Shown here: in pieces, positions 22,250-34,033 of the stretch
How positions within the stretch are numbered: the stretch's first letter is position 1
How the letters are laid out: every line of letters starts with the position of its first letter
NCBI RefSeq assembly: GCF_964340395.1
Contig: NC_135559.1
Location: 18,325,050 to 18,389,049, forward strand
Direction: 5' to 3'
DNA length: 64,000 nucleotides
Source of the DNA: Glandiceps talaboti
Lineage: Eukaryota > Hemichordata > Enteropneusta > Spengelidae
Notes under the pieces: generated by a model
What the model was told of the DNA's origin: nothing
The model's database searches: none
Seen by the model: the letters and a program-made list of their open reading frames with translations, nothing else
Program-made: the position numbers and the translations under genes

Positions 22250-22880
22250 TTTTAGCTCCGCTGTCAGCGAAAGCTGAAAGCATAGCTTTAGGTATAGGTG
22301 GGTATAGAGTATAGAGTATAAGTGAATCAAAGGTGTCCGTCAACTTTTTTTATTTTCATCATCTTCTCTGAAAGTGACAGTCAGAATACTTTGATATTTG
22401 GTGTACATGTTCCCTGGGGGGAGGCTATTCTGATTTGTTCATGCCAAGTTGATCTGTGCCATTTTCATTTTTTTTGTAAAAAAATTTTCAAAAATGATAT
22501 TTTCATCATCTCCTCAAATACTACTTGTCAGATTGCTTTGATATCTGGTGTGTTGATGTGCAGAGGGTAGCTTACTCGGGTTTGTTAATTTCATGTCAGC
22601 ACATCTTTTCTATTTTTGATGATTTTTTTTTTTTGTAATTTAACAAAAAAATTAATATATTAATGAGCATTGTGACCGACGCCATATTGGAAATCAGTGC
22701 ACGAGACTTTAAGTAAACTGACACTTTTCAAAATGTGCTATAGTCATAATTCTACGTATTGTGTGCCCAATCTGATTAAAATTTGATGTAGATGTCGGCT
22801 AATCATGCATTGCTATCTTACCATTGTTATTTAGCTTGAATTGACCTTTGTAGTACATGTTTACGTTTTTAGCCTGATCG
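22250..22880. repeat. Dispersed repeat with 'tttgatatttggtgt' sub-units
   Basis: Two similar sub-units ('gatatttggtgtacatgttccc' near 22392 and 'gatatctggtgtgttgatgtgc' near 22540). Bases 22755-22870 resemble 44945-45060, for example 'caatctgattaaaat...tcggctaat'. Non-coding. Confidence 0.5.
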
Positions 22881-23395
22881 CCGAATTCGAATTGCGTCAA
22901 AATTATTTTACATCCCTAGTTTATTTCATTCATCATTAAATTTTTCCAGGGTTAAAACTGTAAGACACTGGAATTATTTATAGCCAACCTCAAAAATCCT
23001 TTGTGTGTGTGTGTGTGCATTTCCCAGTCATTATTTTCTGAGATTTTGTGTAATTTTCATTTTCATATCAGTAGATTTTTTTATAAAATGGTGACTGGTA
23101 TATAAGTACAATATTTTACCAACTTTCTGTGTAAAATGTGGTTTATATTGAGACATCATATGAAACCACTAACCACTTTATTACATCGCTAAAACAAAAC
23201 TGCATAGTGAAGAGCTGAACAACTGAACCATTCTACATGTTACCAAAATTGAAAATAAAAAGAACAGCAGAGCTATTCTGACCGATAGGTTGCTTGTTGA
23301 AGGATGTTGTGGCCCTGAAAAGGGCCGTTAGTAATAAAGAGAAGGGGATTCCTAACACTACTAATATTAAATACAGTCTGGGGAAAAACTTATCC

Positions 23396-23680
23396 CAAAT
23401 TTCAAAAAGCTCAATACTTACTTGAAAATAAATCAAACAATGCCATGACTATTACTACTGTGGTAACTGTTTCACTACATGAGAGACTTTCAAGAATATT
23501 GCAGAGGAATCGCGACATTCATCTTTTAAATTTGTAAATGATTGGGACAAGTTGAAAGTGGGACAAAATGAAATTGGGATGAGATGAACTGGGACGAATG
23601 TAGTGAATGTAATGGGGACCAAATGGAATCACAACTACAATGTACATTGTGTAGTACTTTAGTTAAGGGCATCATGCAGG
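23396..23680. repeat. Intron segment duplicated in introns C and D
   Basis: Matches 33294-33590 with few differences, for example 'gtttcactacatga' followed by 'agactttcaag', and 'tgggacaaaatgaaattggg'. It is part of the ancestral intron between exons 1 and 2, or an element inserted before the genes duplicated. Confidence 0.8.
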
Positions 23681-24913
23681 TAAAGTCCTTTCTGTTACCG
23701 TGGTTTCCCAACCTCAGCAAAAACGCTGTACAGTCCATGATGCATGGCTAAGTACACTCCTTGGGAAAGCAGCAAGAATTCAAATTTTTGCATTTACATG
23801 TATTTCACAGTCATAGTGTAGGTACTAGTACTACTTTTGTCTGATATTGTGATGTACTTTGATTTGATCATTAAGTTACCTAGGAATATAATTATTTTGT
23901 CACATAAATTTATGTTATTTTGTGCTAATGAGCCTATATCCTATCAACAAATCCTGGGGAGAACATTGGAAGAGGAGAAATTTCTTAGCTTTTCAGGTGT
24001 TACCGTACATGAATGTCGTCTAAATGTTGCCCATGTAATTGTATGTAAATATTTGAATGATATCAGTGCCAATGTATGTCACTTCAACATTACTAACCAA
24101 AAAATACTGTGTTCACAATGTTAGCCCTTAGTGTGAGCCACAAATGAGCGTAAATTACACTGTGGTTATTGACTCATGTCTGTCGTTACACAAAAATAAG
24201 TATGTGTTGTAATATTGTGATTTATCACATAAATACATGCATATCTTCTACTGTGTGACGTCAAACAGGGGGTGATTTCAGAACATATCACCCCTGTTCT
24301 ACCGAACTATTTTCTCTCCGTACTGTTCAAATGTTTGTGCCAATCCTACGCTACAATCAAGTTTATCGTAATAATTATGTGCTTTCAAAACGTAAATGCA
24401 TACATTACGTTACATGTATCCAAGTTGGATGGCATGAGTTTGATACATAGAGGTACTTTTATTTTTATTTGATTTATTCTAGTTAAAAATCACGTAGATT
24501 ATCGATGTAGCATTAGCAGCAGCCGGCAAGCTTACTTTCCGTCGAGCTCAGATCTCCGAACTTACAGACCCGAGAAAATATGATTAAAATGACGACACAA
24601 AAGTCGTATTCAGACAAATTCTACTTATGTTTTAAACTTAATTCGATATTACATGTACATCGCAAGGTTATAACCGATAATTTTGGTTGAGAAACCACAG
24701 AACACTATGACTACGACCGATACCATGTATATGGTAAGCTTGACTCGTGACCTCGCGACTGGTCACGCAATTATGTAATCTGCATAGCTGTTGGGCGCCA
24801 ATTTTTAATACGCGATGAAGAATATAGTGAGATGAAATTATACAGTATTCGTAAAATACGATTTAAAATTTCAGAAAAATACGGGGAAATACTTAGTTAT
24901 GTGATAAATACAT

Positions 24914-25079
24914 GTATATAATTCCATGAAATCAATGTTAGTTTTACGTCATAATGCTCCTTGTATGATTCCGCGAGCTACAAATTCTCGCCTACTGGCT
25001 TGAATTTGTATTAGTTCGCAGAATCATACTCGGAGCATTATGACGTAAAACTAACATTGATTTCATGGGATTATATATA
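24914..25079. repeat. Palindromic MITE-like element in intron C
   Basis: Arms of about 67-70 bases (24921-24987 and 25002-25071) are nearly perfect complements, including AATCAATGTTAGTTTTACGT and its complement, with a 14-base loop. The pairing continues into TATATAA/TTATATA at the ends. It lies just upstream of the conserved 3' intron block. Non-coding. Confidence 0.8.
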
Positions 25080-25414
25080 AATACAGTATACACAATATAG
25101 TCTCAGTAAGTCATCCAAGAGCTCTCAAATGTATAATCAAAGCCTTCATTGGTCTGATAGGACTCCAATGCAACATAAATAATTTACTTAAAATTAGAAG
25201 TATAACAGTGGCCATTGAATATGTGAATTAAGGTCTCTATGGGTCAATAGTTCATACATGTATATTGTACCATGTGACATGGTCTAAGCCAATCACAGAA
25301 GACTGTATGAAAACCATGTATTACTCAAAAGTGATATTTACTCTTTACTAAGGTACAAGCCAATCTAACATATCAGTTATTTCTTTAACATTTCTACCTA
25401 TGTTTTACTAATAG

Positions 25415-26750
25415 ATATATGAAATCAGAAACCATAGATGACCAGTATCAACAAGACACAGAGATGAAAACTGGACAGGACAAACATGTGAAATCAGAAA
25501 CCATAGGTGACCAGTATCTTCAAAACTCAGAGGCGATGACAACTGGACAGTATAGATGTGTGAAATCAGAAACCAGAGATGATCAGTATTATCAAGACTC
25601 AGGGGAGGTGATGGCAGGCCAAGAACTTGGAACCGACTTCTACCTAGCTGATAATCACCAACTATTAAGAACAGAAAACCATTCTGAAACTGTACCAGAC
25701 TGGGCACGTGAATGTGGAACAAACAATCATGGCTCTCCTGACAATTCTGTTGATACAGGTTTTGTACAAAATACAAGTACAGATGATTATGTGATGAACT
25801 CCATAACAATAGAGAAAAAAGAAAGTGATAATAATCAACCAACAAACATACAATCTCAGTGCTTACAGTGTGAGGACAGGAATGAACATAGGGCTGTTAT
25901 TGCAGAAAATCTCATAAGTGAACCATTTCCATCTCAAATAATGAATGTCACATTGTATGGAGATACTGTAGAAAGGATAGATACTTCATATTCAGACATT
26001 AATGATAAAGGAAACATGTTGTGTAAAACTTCAGTAAACCCAAACAACAAACATAGTAATGTTGAAAATCACTGTACATGTATGACATTCAGAAGGAAAA
26101 AGTCAGAGATTGGTATAGGTTCTCCTATAAGTAGTGATTTGGAGAAAGACACAACTAAAAGACCATTTGTATGTAAAGAGTGTGGTAAAGGATTTAATAC
26201 GAGTGACAATTTAAAGATACATAGAAGAATCCATACAAATGAAAGACCATTTGTATGTAAGGAATGTAGTAAAGGGTTCCATAGCAGTAGCATTTTAAAG
26301 GTACATAGAAGAATCCACACAAATGAAAGACCATTTGTTTGTAAGGAGTGTGGTAAAGGGTTTAATGCAAGTAGCCATTTAAAGAGACATAGAAGAATCC
26401 ATACAAATGAAAGACCATATGTTTGTAAGGAGTGTGGTAAAGGGTTTAATACAAGTAGCCATTTAAAGGTACATAGAAGAATCCATACAAATGAAAGACC
26501 ATATGTTTGTAAGGAGTGTGGTAAAGGGGCTAATACAAGTAGCGATTTAAAGGTACATAGAAGAATCCATACAAATGAAAGACCATATGTTTGTAAGGAG
26601 TGTGGTAAAGGGTTTACGCAAAGCAGTGCACTGAAGGCACATAGAAGAATCCATACAAATGAAAGACCATATGTATGTAAAGAGTGTAGTAAAGGGTTTA
26701 TTCAAAGCTGTGCACTTAAGAAACATTTAAGAATCCATACAAGGGTTTAA
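25415..26750 (+). CDS. C2H2 zinc-finger gene C, exon 2
   Basis: The acceptor is at 25413-25414. Three acidic repeats carry MKSE, VKSE and VKSE; then come the spacer (NHQLLRTENHSETVPDW to SSDLEKDTTK) and seven C2H2 fingers from about 26160. Finger 5 has lost the core aromatic residue (CKECGKGA instead of CKECGKGF), which should weaken its fold. The array ends HLRIHTRV-stop. With exon 1 (19444-19748) this gives an intact protein of about 546 residues, expected to bind DNA in the nucleus. Confidence 0.94.
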
Positions 26751-27589
26751 AGAAAGTATCACTGTGAAAACATCCACACAAATGAAAGCATGGTTATATG
26801 TAAAGAAAGTGGTGAAGGTTTTAAGTATAGTGGTAGTCTGATAGAATATAAAAAGAAGCTGGAAATATAGAATACATTCTATGTAGATGTTGCAAAAGGT
26901 TAAAGGAAAGTGACTGCCCGAAGGCACTTAACAGAAACTATACTAAAGAAAAGGTTTCACCAAAGCAGCACACTGAAAATATTACCTATATAATCCACAG
27001 AACATAATCAAATGGTCAGATGTTTGTAACAAGGTTTTCCCACTAAAGAGAGAAACTTAACAAGATGTGTGACAAGCTAACCAAATAAATTTTCGAGGAC
27101 AAATTTTTAATTTTATTTTCGATGTTCCTCTGAAAGATTTTCTTTTCTCATGGTAGTGATCTTACTTACAATGGTACATATGAATAAAATACAATACAAT
27201 ACATTACAATATGACTTTATAATCCCAACGTGAGCATTTTTTGTGCGACAGTCGAAAAATAATGTTACAATGTACTTTTAAATGTGTACAACAAATACAG
27301 TTTCAAAAAAAAAATATGAAGGGACAGGCTTGCTATGATTTCAGAAAATGTCGCCAGAAATTTTTTTTGAACAAAGTATTCTGTTTATAGAGGCTCAAAA
27401 TAACTTGAAAGCAATTTTATTTTTAAATGATCTTATTAAAATCTACTAGCGTGGGACAATTATATGGAATGCAAAAATAAGGGGAAAAATGTAAACATAT
27501 TGAAAAATTTTCAAGGATTTCAAAAATGTATGACTGTATTTTATAAAAATTTTGATATTGGGGATTTTACCCATTTTTAGCAATTTCTA
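26751..27589 (+). other. 3' flank of gene C
   Basis: Finger remnants in broken frames to about 26870, then the conserved 3' flank of genes A, B, D and E. From 27190 to 27420 it matches 36030-36287 behind gene D ('gtgagcattttttgtgcgac', 'ggctcaaaataacttgaaagcaatt'). No gene. Confidence 0.6.
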
Positions 27590-28809
27590 CAACTGAACGG
27601 AGGTTCAGTAGTGCTTTAGGGATCGCCCTGTGTATGTCTGTCTGTCTGTCTGTCTGTCTGTGTGTGTGTGGATGTGTGTATGTGTATGTAAATGACTTAA
27701 AGTTAAAAACTACTGGACCGATTGCTTTGATATTTGGTGGTCATGTTACTTTTGGTGTCTAGTTGGGAAATTGTTCAAATGAAAATGATTGCATCAGAGA
27801 TGTGGGTTTCGGGTAAAAAATGTGATTTTTGGTCAAAAACTTAAACTCCAAAACTACTTGGCAGATTGACATGAAATTTGGTGGAAACATTTTTAGGGTG
27901 AGTAAATTAAGATTTGTTCATGACATGATGATTCCCTCAGTAATATGCAAATTAGGTCTGAAAATGTATCTTTTTGGTCAAAAACCTATAATTCCAAAAG
28001 TACTCAGCAGATTGGGCTGAAATTTAACAGGGATGCATCCGTGGGAGTTTAGATGAAGAAATATCAAGCATATAATGATCTCATCAATAATATGCAAATA
28101 AGGTGTAAAAATGTGAATTTTGGTCAATGAGACTGAAACTTGGTGAGATGTTTCTGAAAGTGTTATTAAATATTTTGACACAATTGGTCCTAGCCACCAT
28201 GACCATACCCTTAGCAACAACCAAATGACAGTATATTTTGGTCAAATAACAACATCATTTGGTAGGCAAGTGAGTAAACATTCAAGAAATGTATGCAAAT
28301 ATCCCTTGCAACCATGACCATACCCATAGCAACAGCCAAACGGTCGCATATTTCACAAAGATAACAGGGATTAAGATAATTGAATAAACATTCAAAAATA
28401 TGTACGTTAATTTGCCAAGCAACAAGACCACACCCATAGCAACAGTCAAATAATAATGTATATTTCGATGATAACAGGAATTGAAAGACAAATGAATAAA
28501 CATTCAAAAAATGTATGTAAATGTGCCTAGTAAGAAGACCACGCCCATAATAACAACCAATGATCACGTATATTGAAAGGTAATATCAGTAATTCATACA
28601 CAAGTGAACAAGAACATTGAAAAAGGTATGCAAATATATCTAGCAACATGACTATGCCCATAGCCAAATGATCGCATATATCACAGATAGAAGCATGATT
28701 GGATAGGCAACTTGATAGTCATTCAGCAAATGAACACCTATTGTGGACCAGCATATGGATAAGTATTTTTGAAAACTGTACAGTTGTGCTACAACGTGAT
28801 TGGTGGTAT
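27590..28809. repeat. Dispersed repeat R1
   Basis: Begins near 'ggttcagtagtgctttagggatcgcc' with a TGTC run, continues with 'gattgctttgatatttggtgg' and related sub-units, and ends with several ~110-base units around 'cccatagcaacagccaaa' and the terminal 'acagttgtgctacaac'. Two more copies are at 58280-59647 and 59648-60690. Non-coding; probably a non-autonomous transposon. Confidence 0.7.
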
Positions 28810-29370
28810 TTTTAGTCCCCGCCGGACGAAGTCCGGAACGAGACTTATGGACTGGGTTCCGTCTGTCTGTCCGTGCGTGCGTGCGTCCGTCCGTCCGTCC
28901 GTCCAGAGTCATTTCTTGGAGATGCCTGGACCGATTCTTTTCAAACTTAGTACAGGGGCAACATACAATGGCATACATATGCACGTCAATTTGTTTCATG
29001 ATACGATCCAATATGGCCACCTAGCAGCCATTTTATTTGCGAATTTTTCCTGTCGATCCAAAGCCATAACTCAGACAGTATTAGGACAGTGCTCTATAAC
29101 ATACATGTGCATTTTTATTGTTGTCGTGATACAATCCAATATGGTCGCGTAGCAGCCATTTTGTTTGTGAATTTTCCATGTCCAAAGCCATAACTCAGAC
29201 ATGCTTAAACAGATCTCATACAAAGTTGGTATTAGGACAGTGTTCTATGACATACATGTGTATATCCATTTTCGTCATGATACGATCCAATATGGCTGCC
29301 TGGCAGCCATTTTGTTGGCGCAGTTTTGATGTCCAAAGCTATAACTCAGACATGCTTGAACAGTTTACCC
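28810..29370. repeat. Tandemly organised dispersed repeat ('ccgccggacgaagtccgg')
   Basis: Starts with a GC-rich inverted motif (GCCGGACGAAGTCCGG) and TCCG/TGCG runs. Three sub-units of 130-150 bases follow, around 'gatacgatccaatatggcc' (28999), 'gatacaatccaatatggtc' (29127) and 'gatacgatccaatatggctg' (29278). The series ends in a C-tract at 29374. Non-coding. Confidence 0.7.
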
Positions 29371-29394
29371 CCTTCCCCCCCCCCCCCCTCCTCC

Positions 29395-30694
29395 ATACCC
29401 GACTCATCCTTTATTGTTGAATGGTCTATTCCATGATGTCATCTTCAAGAGCAGGTGGTTGGTGCATGGTTCCTGTTGGCCAACTGATATGATGCCTATC
29501 ACACACAAAAAGATATACATTGTACCTGTTCAACTATAACACATTAAAACTTTAATATGACCGACAAACTCAACACATAGTATCTCTCTAATTTATCAAA
29601 TAAATATTGTCTTCCTACACCATGTTACATATTGTGCTCTAAATTACTATGTACTAATTTTCATCTCTGTCATCACGAATTTCCGTATTCCCGAGACTAT
29701 AACGAAGAGTTTGATATACATATTAATCTGGTTATTTTCCCATTGCGGCATCTCAAGAACTTGGCCACTAAGTTTACTGGTCTCTGTTGCTGCACTCCTT
29801 AGAAAATTGATTGGTTGACTGCACCTCACCAAGGTATTCCTATCACCACCACGTATAATCTACCACGTGTAACTAAAACAATATAGTTTTAGTCTGTGTG
29901 TAAGTATCTTACCATCCGATACAATTCAACACACACATACACTATACTATACTATACTTTAGCAAGCCAACTATAAAGACAAAAATACGTCACAGATAAA
30001 TAACACAAATTTTAGTTTATTTACAACAGTATGTATCCATTTAACACAATGCCATATTGTGTACTAAAAATATAGATAAAAATTAACACCAAAGATTTTA
30101 TCATAATTAATGATATGTCCATAGACACCGATTTCTACTCTCAATGATACGCCAATAAGTTCAGACATTTCATTGTTGTCTTTATCATAATGGTCTGTCA
30201 TCACAGCTGAATATTAATTTACAGTGTCAGCCATTTAAAACACTACGTTCTCGATTTCTCAATGTCTTCCAAAGAGTTCCCAATGTCTTCTAAACCAGAC
30301 CACTTCTACATTAGGAAATGCATGGAGAGATAAATTATATTAAATTACATAATTGTATCAATTAAATTATATGAATAGAATATTGAAGTATATTGAGATA
30401 CATAAAGAGATAAATGAACGTATATGACAAATAATCTTCGTATAAACTTCATCTCAAAAACATAAAATTAAAATATTGACTGAAGGATGACACCACTAAC
30501 CTGTGAATTTATCTTCTCGATTGGTGATATATTTGACACAACTGATATCAGTAGGAGTTGAATAAATAAAACGTTTTAAAGATCACAAACATCAAAATTT
30601 CTAATAAAGAACTTTGTTGAGTAATTCGATAGTATTTGATATAATAGCTTTGTTCACAGAATGTGTATTTAAATAGTTCTGAAGAAACACTCAC
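29395..30694. other. AT-rich interval between repeat and coiled-coil gene
   Basis: No gene is clearly supported. A terminal exon of the downstream minus-strand gene may lie near 29650-29850 (an open minus frame containing SQPINFLRSAATETSKL), but splice evidence is weak. 'actatactatact' at 29941 is a small simple repeat. Confidence 0.35.
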
Positions 30695-32156
30695 CTCTAT
30701 CATCTTTGAGGATCTTGAGGAGAATCTTAAGGAGAGAGTCTGTCCCTCCGTCCTCTTTCTTCTCTCCATTATCTCTTATCATTATCTCAGCATCATCACC
30801 ATCATGGCGTCTTGAACCTGAAAATTTGTTTTGAGAGATCGATTAGTTGTTGATTACACACATTCTGAAATAGCGCCCTCTACCCTATATAGGACGATTC
30901 ACCTTTCACTGGTTACAACATTGTGCGGGTTTCAAATTTCAATTTAAAAAAAGTATACAACAGCAACGACTGCGTATACGGTACTTAATATTGAACTTTC
31001 CAACATTAGATACATAGTTACGATATCAATATGAATATGAATACAAAAAATTATTACATGTCAATCATATCATTCTGTAACAATTGTAGTCTACATTCAA
31101 AGGAGCGAAGGGCATATATTTATACTCACTACTCTGTGCTTTAGAATCTTGCTTTCTGACAATACTCCCATTGTTTCGTAATCTTTCTTGTCTCATCATT
31201 ATCTTCTGCACTTTCACTTTTACTTTTTCCTCGGCTTTTATTAGTGTTTTCTCTTTTTCTAAGATAAACTCTTCTCGCTGTGATATATCTGTCAACTTTT
31301 GTTGTAACTTTGATTTCTCTTCCTCTGAGTTCACTTTCTCTTTTTGTCAATTCTCTGCTTTTCATCTCTTGATTATTTAGTTTTGACTCAAAGTCAATCA
31401 TTTTCTTGGCTAGTTCTGCCTCTCTCTTCTTCATCACATCCATACGTGACAAAAGTTAACGTTCTTGTATTTGCATTTTTCTCTCAATTACTTTTTCTTT
31501 CGCATCCACTTTCTGTTCCCTCTGGTCCAAATCAGATTGTTTGACATTCAGTGTAGCTTCCTTGCTAGCCATATTCTTCGCAAATTCTTCAGCCTTTTCC
31601 TCTCTCTGTACACATATTAACTCTTTTTCCTTCAGTCTCCTCTCTGTCTCAGCAATCTCCGTCAACTTCTGTTCGATCAGGATCTCTTTCTGGTCCAAAT
31701 AAAATTGTCTATTGTTCTGTTCTACCTCTCTGAAATCGAACTTTCTCTTGGTTTCTATCACCTCCTCCTCCTCCTGTTCAAGTTCTCTGACTTTTGCCTC
31801 TACTCTCCTACTCTGCTCGTTGAGGGTGTCCTCAATTACAGTCATTTCAACCATTTTTTCATCAAGTTTATCATTTCTTGCATGCAGTATCTGCTCTCTG
31901 TCGTCTAAATGACTCTGTCGTTCATTTACATCTGCCTGTTTCTTAGCGACGGCTGTCATCGCTTCTTCTACCTCCCTATCTTTTCTTTCAATTTGTTGTT
32001 GTCTGTCATTCAGTTCACTGACCTTGATTGTTGCATTTCTTATTTCGTCTTCGAGACGTCCTTCTCTTTTTTCCAGTCGATGTTCTTCTTCACTAAGAAT
32101 ATTATCTCTTTCATCTAACATCTCTTTTTCTGTACGTACTTTACTTTTGGTTATTT
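30695..32156 (-). pseudogene. Coiled-coil protein gene, two visible exons (interrupted)
   Basis: The first visible exon (32156-31130) follows a plausible acceptor (CTGCTAG) and encodes an almost uninterrupted coiled coil rich in Glu, Lys, Arg and Gln (DDREQILHARNDKLDEKM, RRVEAKVRELEQEEEEV, KVIERKMQIQER). A donor (gtgagt, 31129) and an acceptor (TTTTCAG, 30818) lead in phase to a 123-base exon (30817-30695, SRRHDGDDAEIMIRDNGEKK) with its own donor gtgagt. The long exon has an in-frame TAA near 31456, where the duplicate copy has GAA, and a frame change near 31320, so this copy is damaged or the assembly has errors. The protein family is not recognised; the role is unknown. Confidence 0.6.
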
Positions 32157-32500
32157 CTAGCAGTTGTTTGACAATCTATGTCTTAGGTGCCCAAATGTGA
32201 GCACTGTCTGATATCTGAGACGCTTCTTTGCTCCAGATATGTAACACATCAAGAAAAAACATCAAGATTTCATGGAAAATTTCATCTAGTTTGAAAGGAG
32301 CACTGGGAGAAAACTATGACTGAAATATTTGTAGATTTAGATAAGAGCAAATAATATTCAAGTGATTTTGTAACATTTCCGCGTACTTTGCTGTAGCGAA
32401 AATACTGGCAACTACAGCAGTGTTGTTACACACGGTAACTTTGTGATTGCCGATATTAGTGTTCTCAAAACCGATACCACAAGATTAGTATTAAATCAAA
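32157..32500. other. Interval upstream of the coiled-coil exon
   Basis: No coding or repeat signal recognised. It separates the minus-strand coiled-coil gene from the plus-strand promoter of gene D, so it could hold a further 5' exon of the former. Confidence 0.3.
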
Positions 32501-32519
32501 ACTTTAGTATCGCCTGATC

Positions 32520-32862
32520 TTTCGTACGAAGGTATTTTAAGACAAAAATGTTGAACTATATAACTATTGCAAAGTATATTGGTTTGAAATGTGGTGGGTA
32601 TGTTTCTGAGGATGTGTGCATTAAGAATTGTTCATGAAATAGTGACATTATGAGGCAATTTGGTTTTAAAATGTTTTTTTTTTCTGTCAAAAATGTTGAA
32701 TTTCAAATCTGTCTGTGTATCTTGCTAATATGTATTTCTTGATATGTCATTCTGTCTCTGTCAGTCTCAATCTGCGCGATTCGAATGTACTCAATATGAA
32801 TCCGAGCTTGCCTGGCGAGTGCCAACTATCCCACAAGACACCACGGTTTACTTCGATCAAAC
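32520..32862 (+). promoter_or_regulatory. Upstream region and promoter of ZNF gene D
   Basis: Same conserved block as upstream of genes C, E and F, from 'ggtattttaagacaaaaatgttgaac' to the ATGGCGGC start. One base in the ZNF143-like motif differs ('cccacaagacacc' instead of 'cccacaatacacc'). It has the extra T near 32849 that puts the upstream ATG out of frame with the main one. Confidence 0.55.
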
Positions 32863-33167
32863 ATGGCGGCGCCCGTCAGTGCAAACAATACACTGATCGA
32901 TCTAGATGTTGCGTACGATGTTTGGCATAACAGTAAAGCTATTGGCTACTCAGAAGTTCCAAGTAGTGTGTTTGTTTTACATATTTTACAAATTCACAGA
33001 CAGTATTGTGAGGAATGTTTCCCAAGTGATTGTCAGCAACAAGGTCGTGACCGCAGTCATGGCTACCTCTCCCGTGGTGTTAGCCAGAGACAAGTCAAAA
33101 TGGAGACATCGACAGAGTATGACACCCTTAGTGATGATATATCACAGTCTACGTCTATTACGATGAA
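32863..33167 (+). CDS. ZNF gene D, exon 1 (N-terminal domain)
   Basis: Intact ~101-residue exon with the same unrecognised domain as gene C (TLIDLDVAYDVWHNSKAIGY, SEVPSSVFVLHILQIH, QYCEECFPSDC) and the VKME motif near its end. The donor gtaagt is at 33168. The splice into 34034 gives SITMKYMKSETVDDQYQQD. Confidence 0.86.
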
Positions 33168-34033
33168 GTAAGTCAGTTTAATTTATGATCTGTATATATT
33201 GCAGAATGATGGCGACTTTTTTCAGTGCAATGTCACATCGCATCGCCGCTGATCATAGACGCATTTATATGTCAAATTCCCTATTTCTACTTGTCCCAAA
33301 TTTCAAAAAAGCTCAATAATTACTTGAAATTAAATCAAACAATACCATGACTATACTATTACTACTGCGGTAATTGTTTCACTACATGATAGACTTTCAA
33401 GGACATTGCAGAGGAATCGTGACATTCATCTTTTAAATTTGTAAATGATTGAGACAAGTTGAAAGTGGGACAAAATGAAATTGGGATGAGATGAACTGGG
33501 ACGAATGTAGTGAATGTAATGGGGACCAAATGGAATCACAACTACAATATACATTGTGTAGTACTTTAGTTAAGGGTGTCATGCAGGTAAAAAGCGTTCC
33601 CTTGTCAATTTACCAGGGTTCCCCATCAAATTCATGGTAACAATGTATTCAACGCTATGTTAGTTTTACCATATCCCCTCCCTTCTGTTACCATTGTAAT
33701 ATTGTAGTATACAGTGTACACAATATAGTCTCAGTTAGTCACCCAAGTGCTCTCAAATGTATAATCAAAACCTTCATGGTCCAATAGGACTCCCATACAA
33801 CATAAATAATTTACTTAAAATTAGAAATATAACAGTGGCCATTGCATATGTAAATTAAGGTCTCTATGGGTCAACAGTTCATATATTGTACCATGTGACA
33901 TGGTCTAAGCCAATCACAGAAGGCTGTATGAAAACAATGTATTATTCAAGTGATATTTACTCTTTTCTAAGGTACAAACCAATCTAACATGTCAGTTATT
34001 TCTTTAACATTTCCACCCATGTTTTACCAATAG
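33168..34033 (+). other. Intron of ZNF gene D (shortest in the array)
   Basis: At 866 bases it is the best proxy for the uninterrupted ancestral intron. It contains the segment shared with intron C (33294-33590) and the conserved ~310 bases before exon 2 ('caatatagtctcagttagtc' onward). It lacks the inserts that lengthen introns B, C and E, so it serves as an empty-site reference. Confidence 0.8.

Larger units (their letters stand above)
19749..25414 (+). other. Intron of ZNF gene C
   Basis: A 5.7-kb intron with gtaagt at the 5' end and TTTTACTAATAG at the 3' end. It holds G-tracts (19812, 20680), several short hairpins, an RT-like fragment, dispersed repeats and a palindromic MITE, listed separately. 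No gene in the remaining sequence is supported. Confidence 0.75.

Noticed and set aside
28210-29420. Tandem motifs as a CRISPR-like or satellite array
   Set aside because: Units are imperfect, 100-150 bases, of variable spacing, and shared with dispersed copies; an animal nuclear repeat family explains them.
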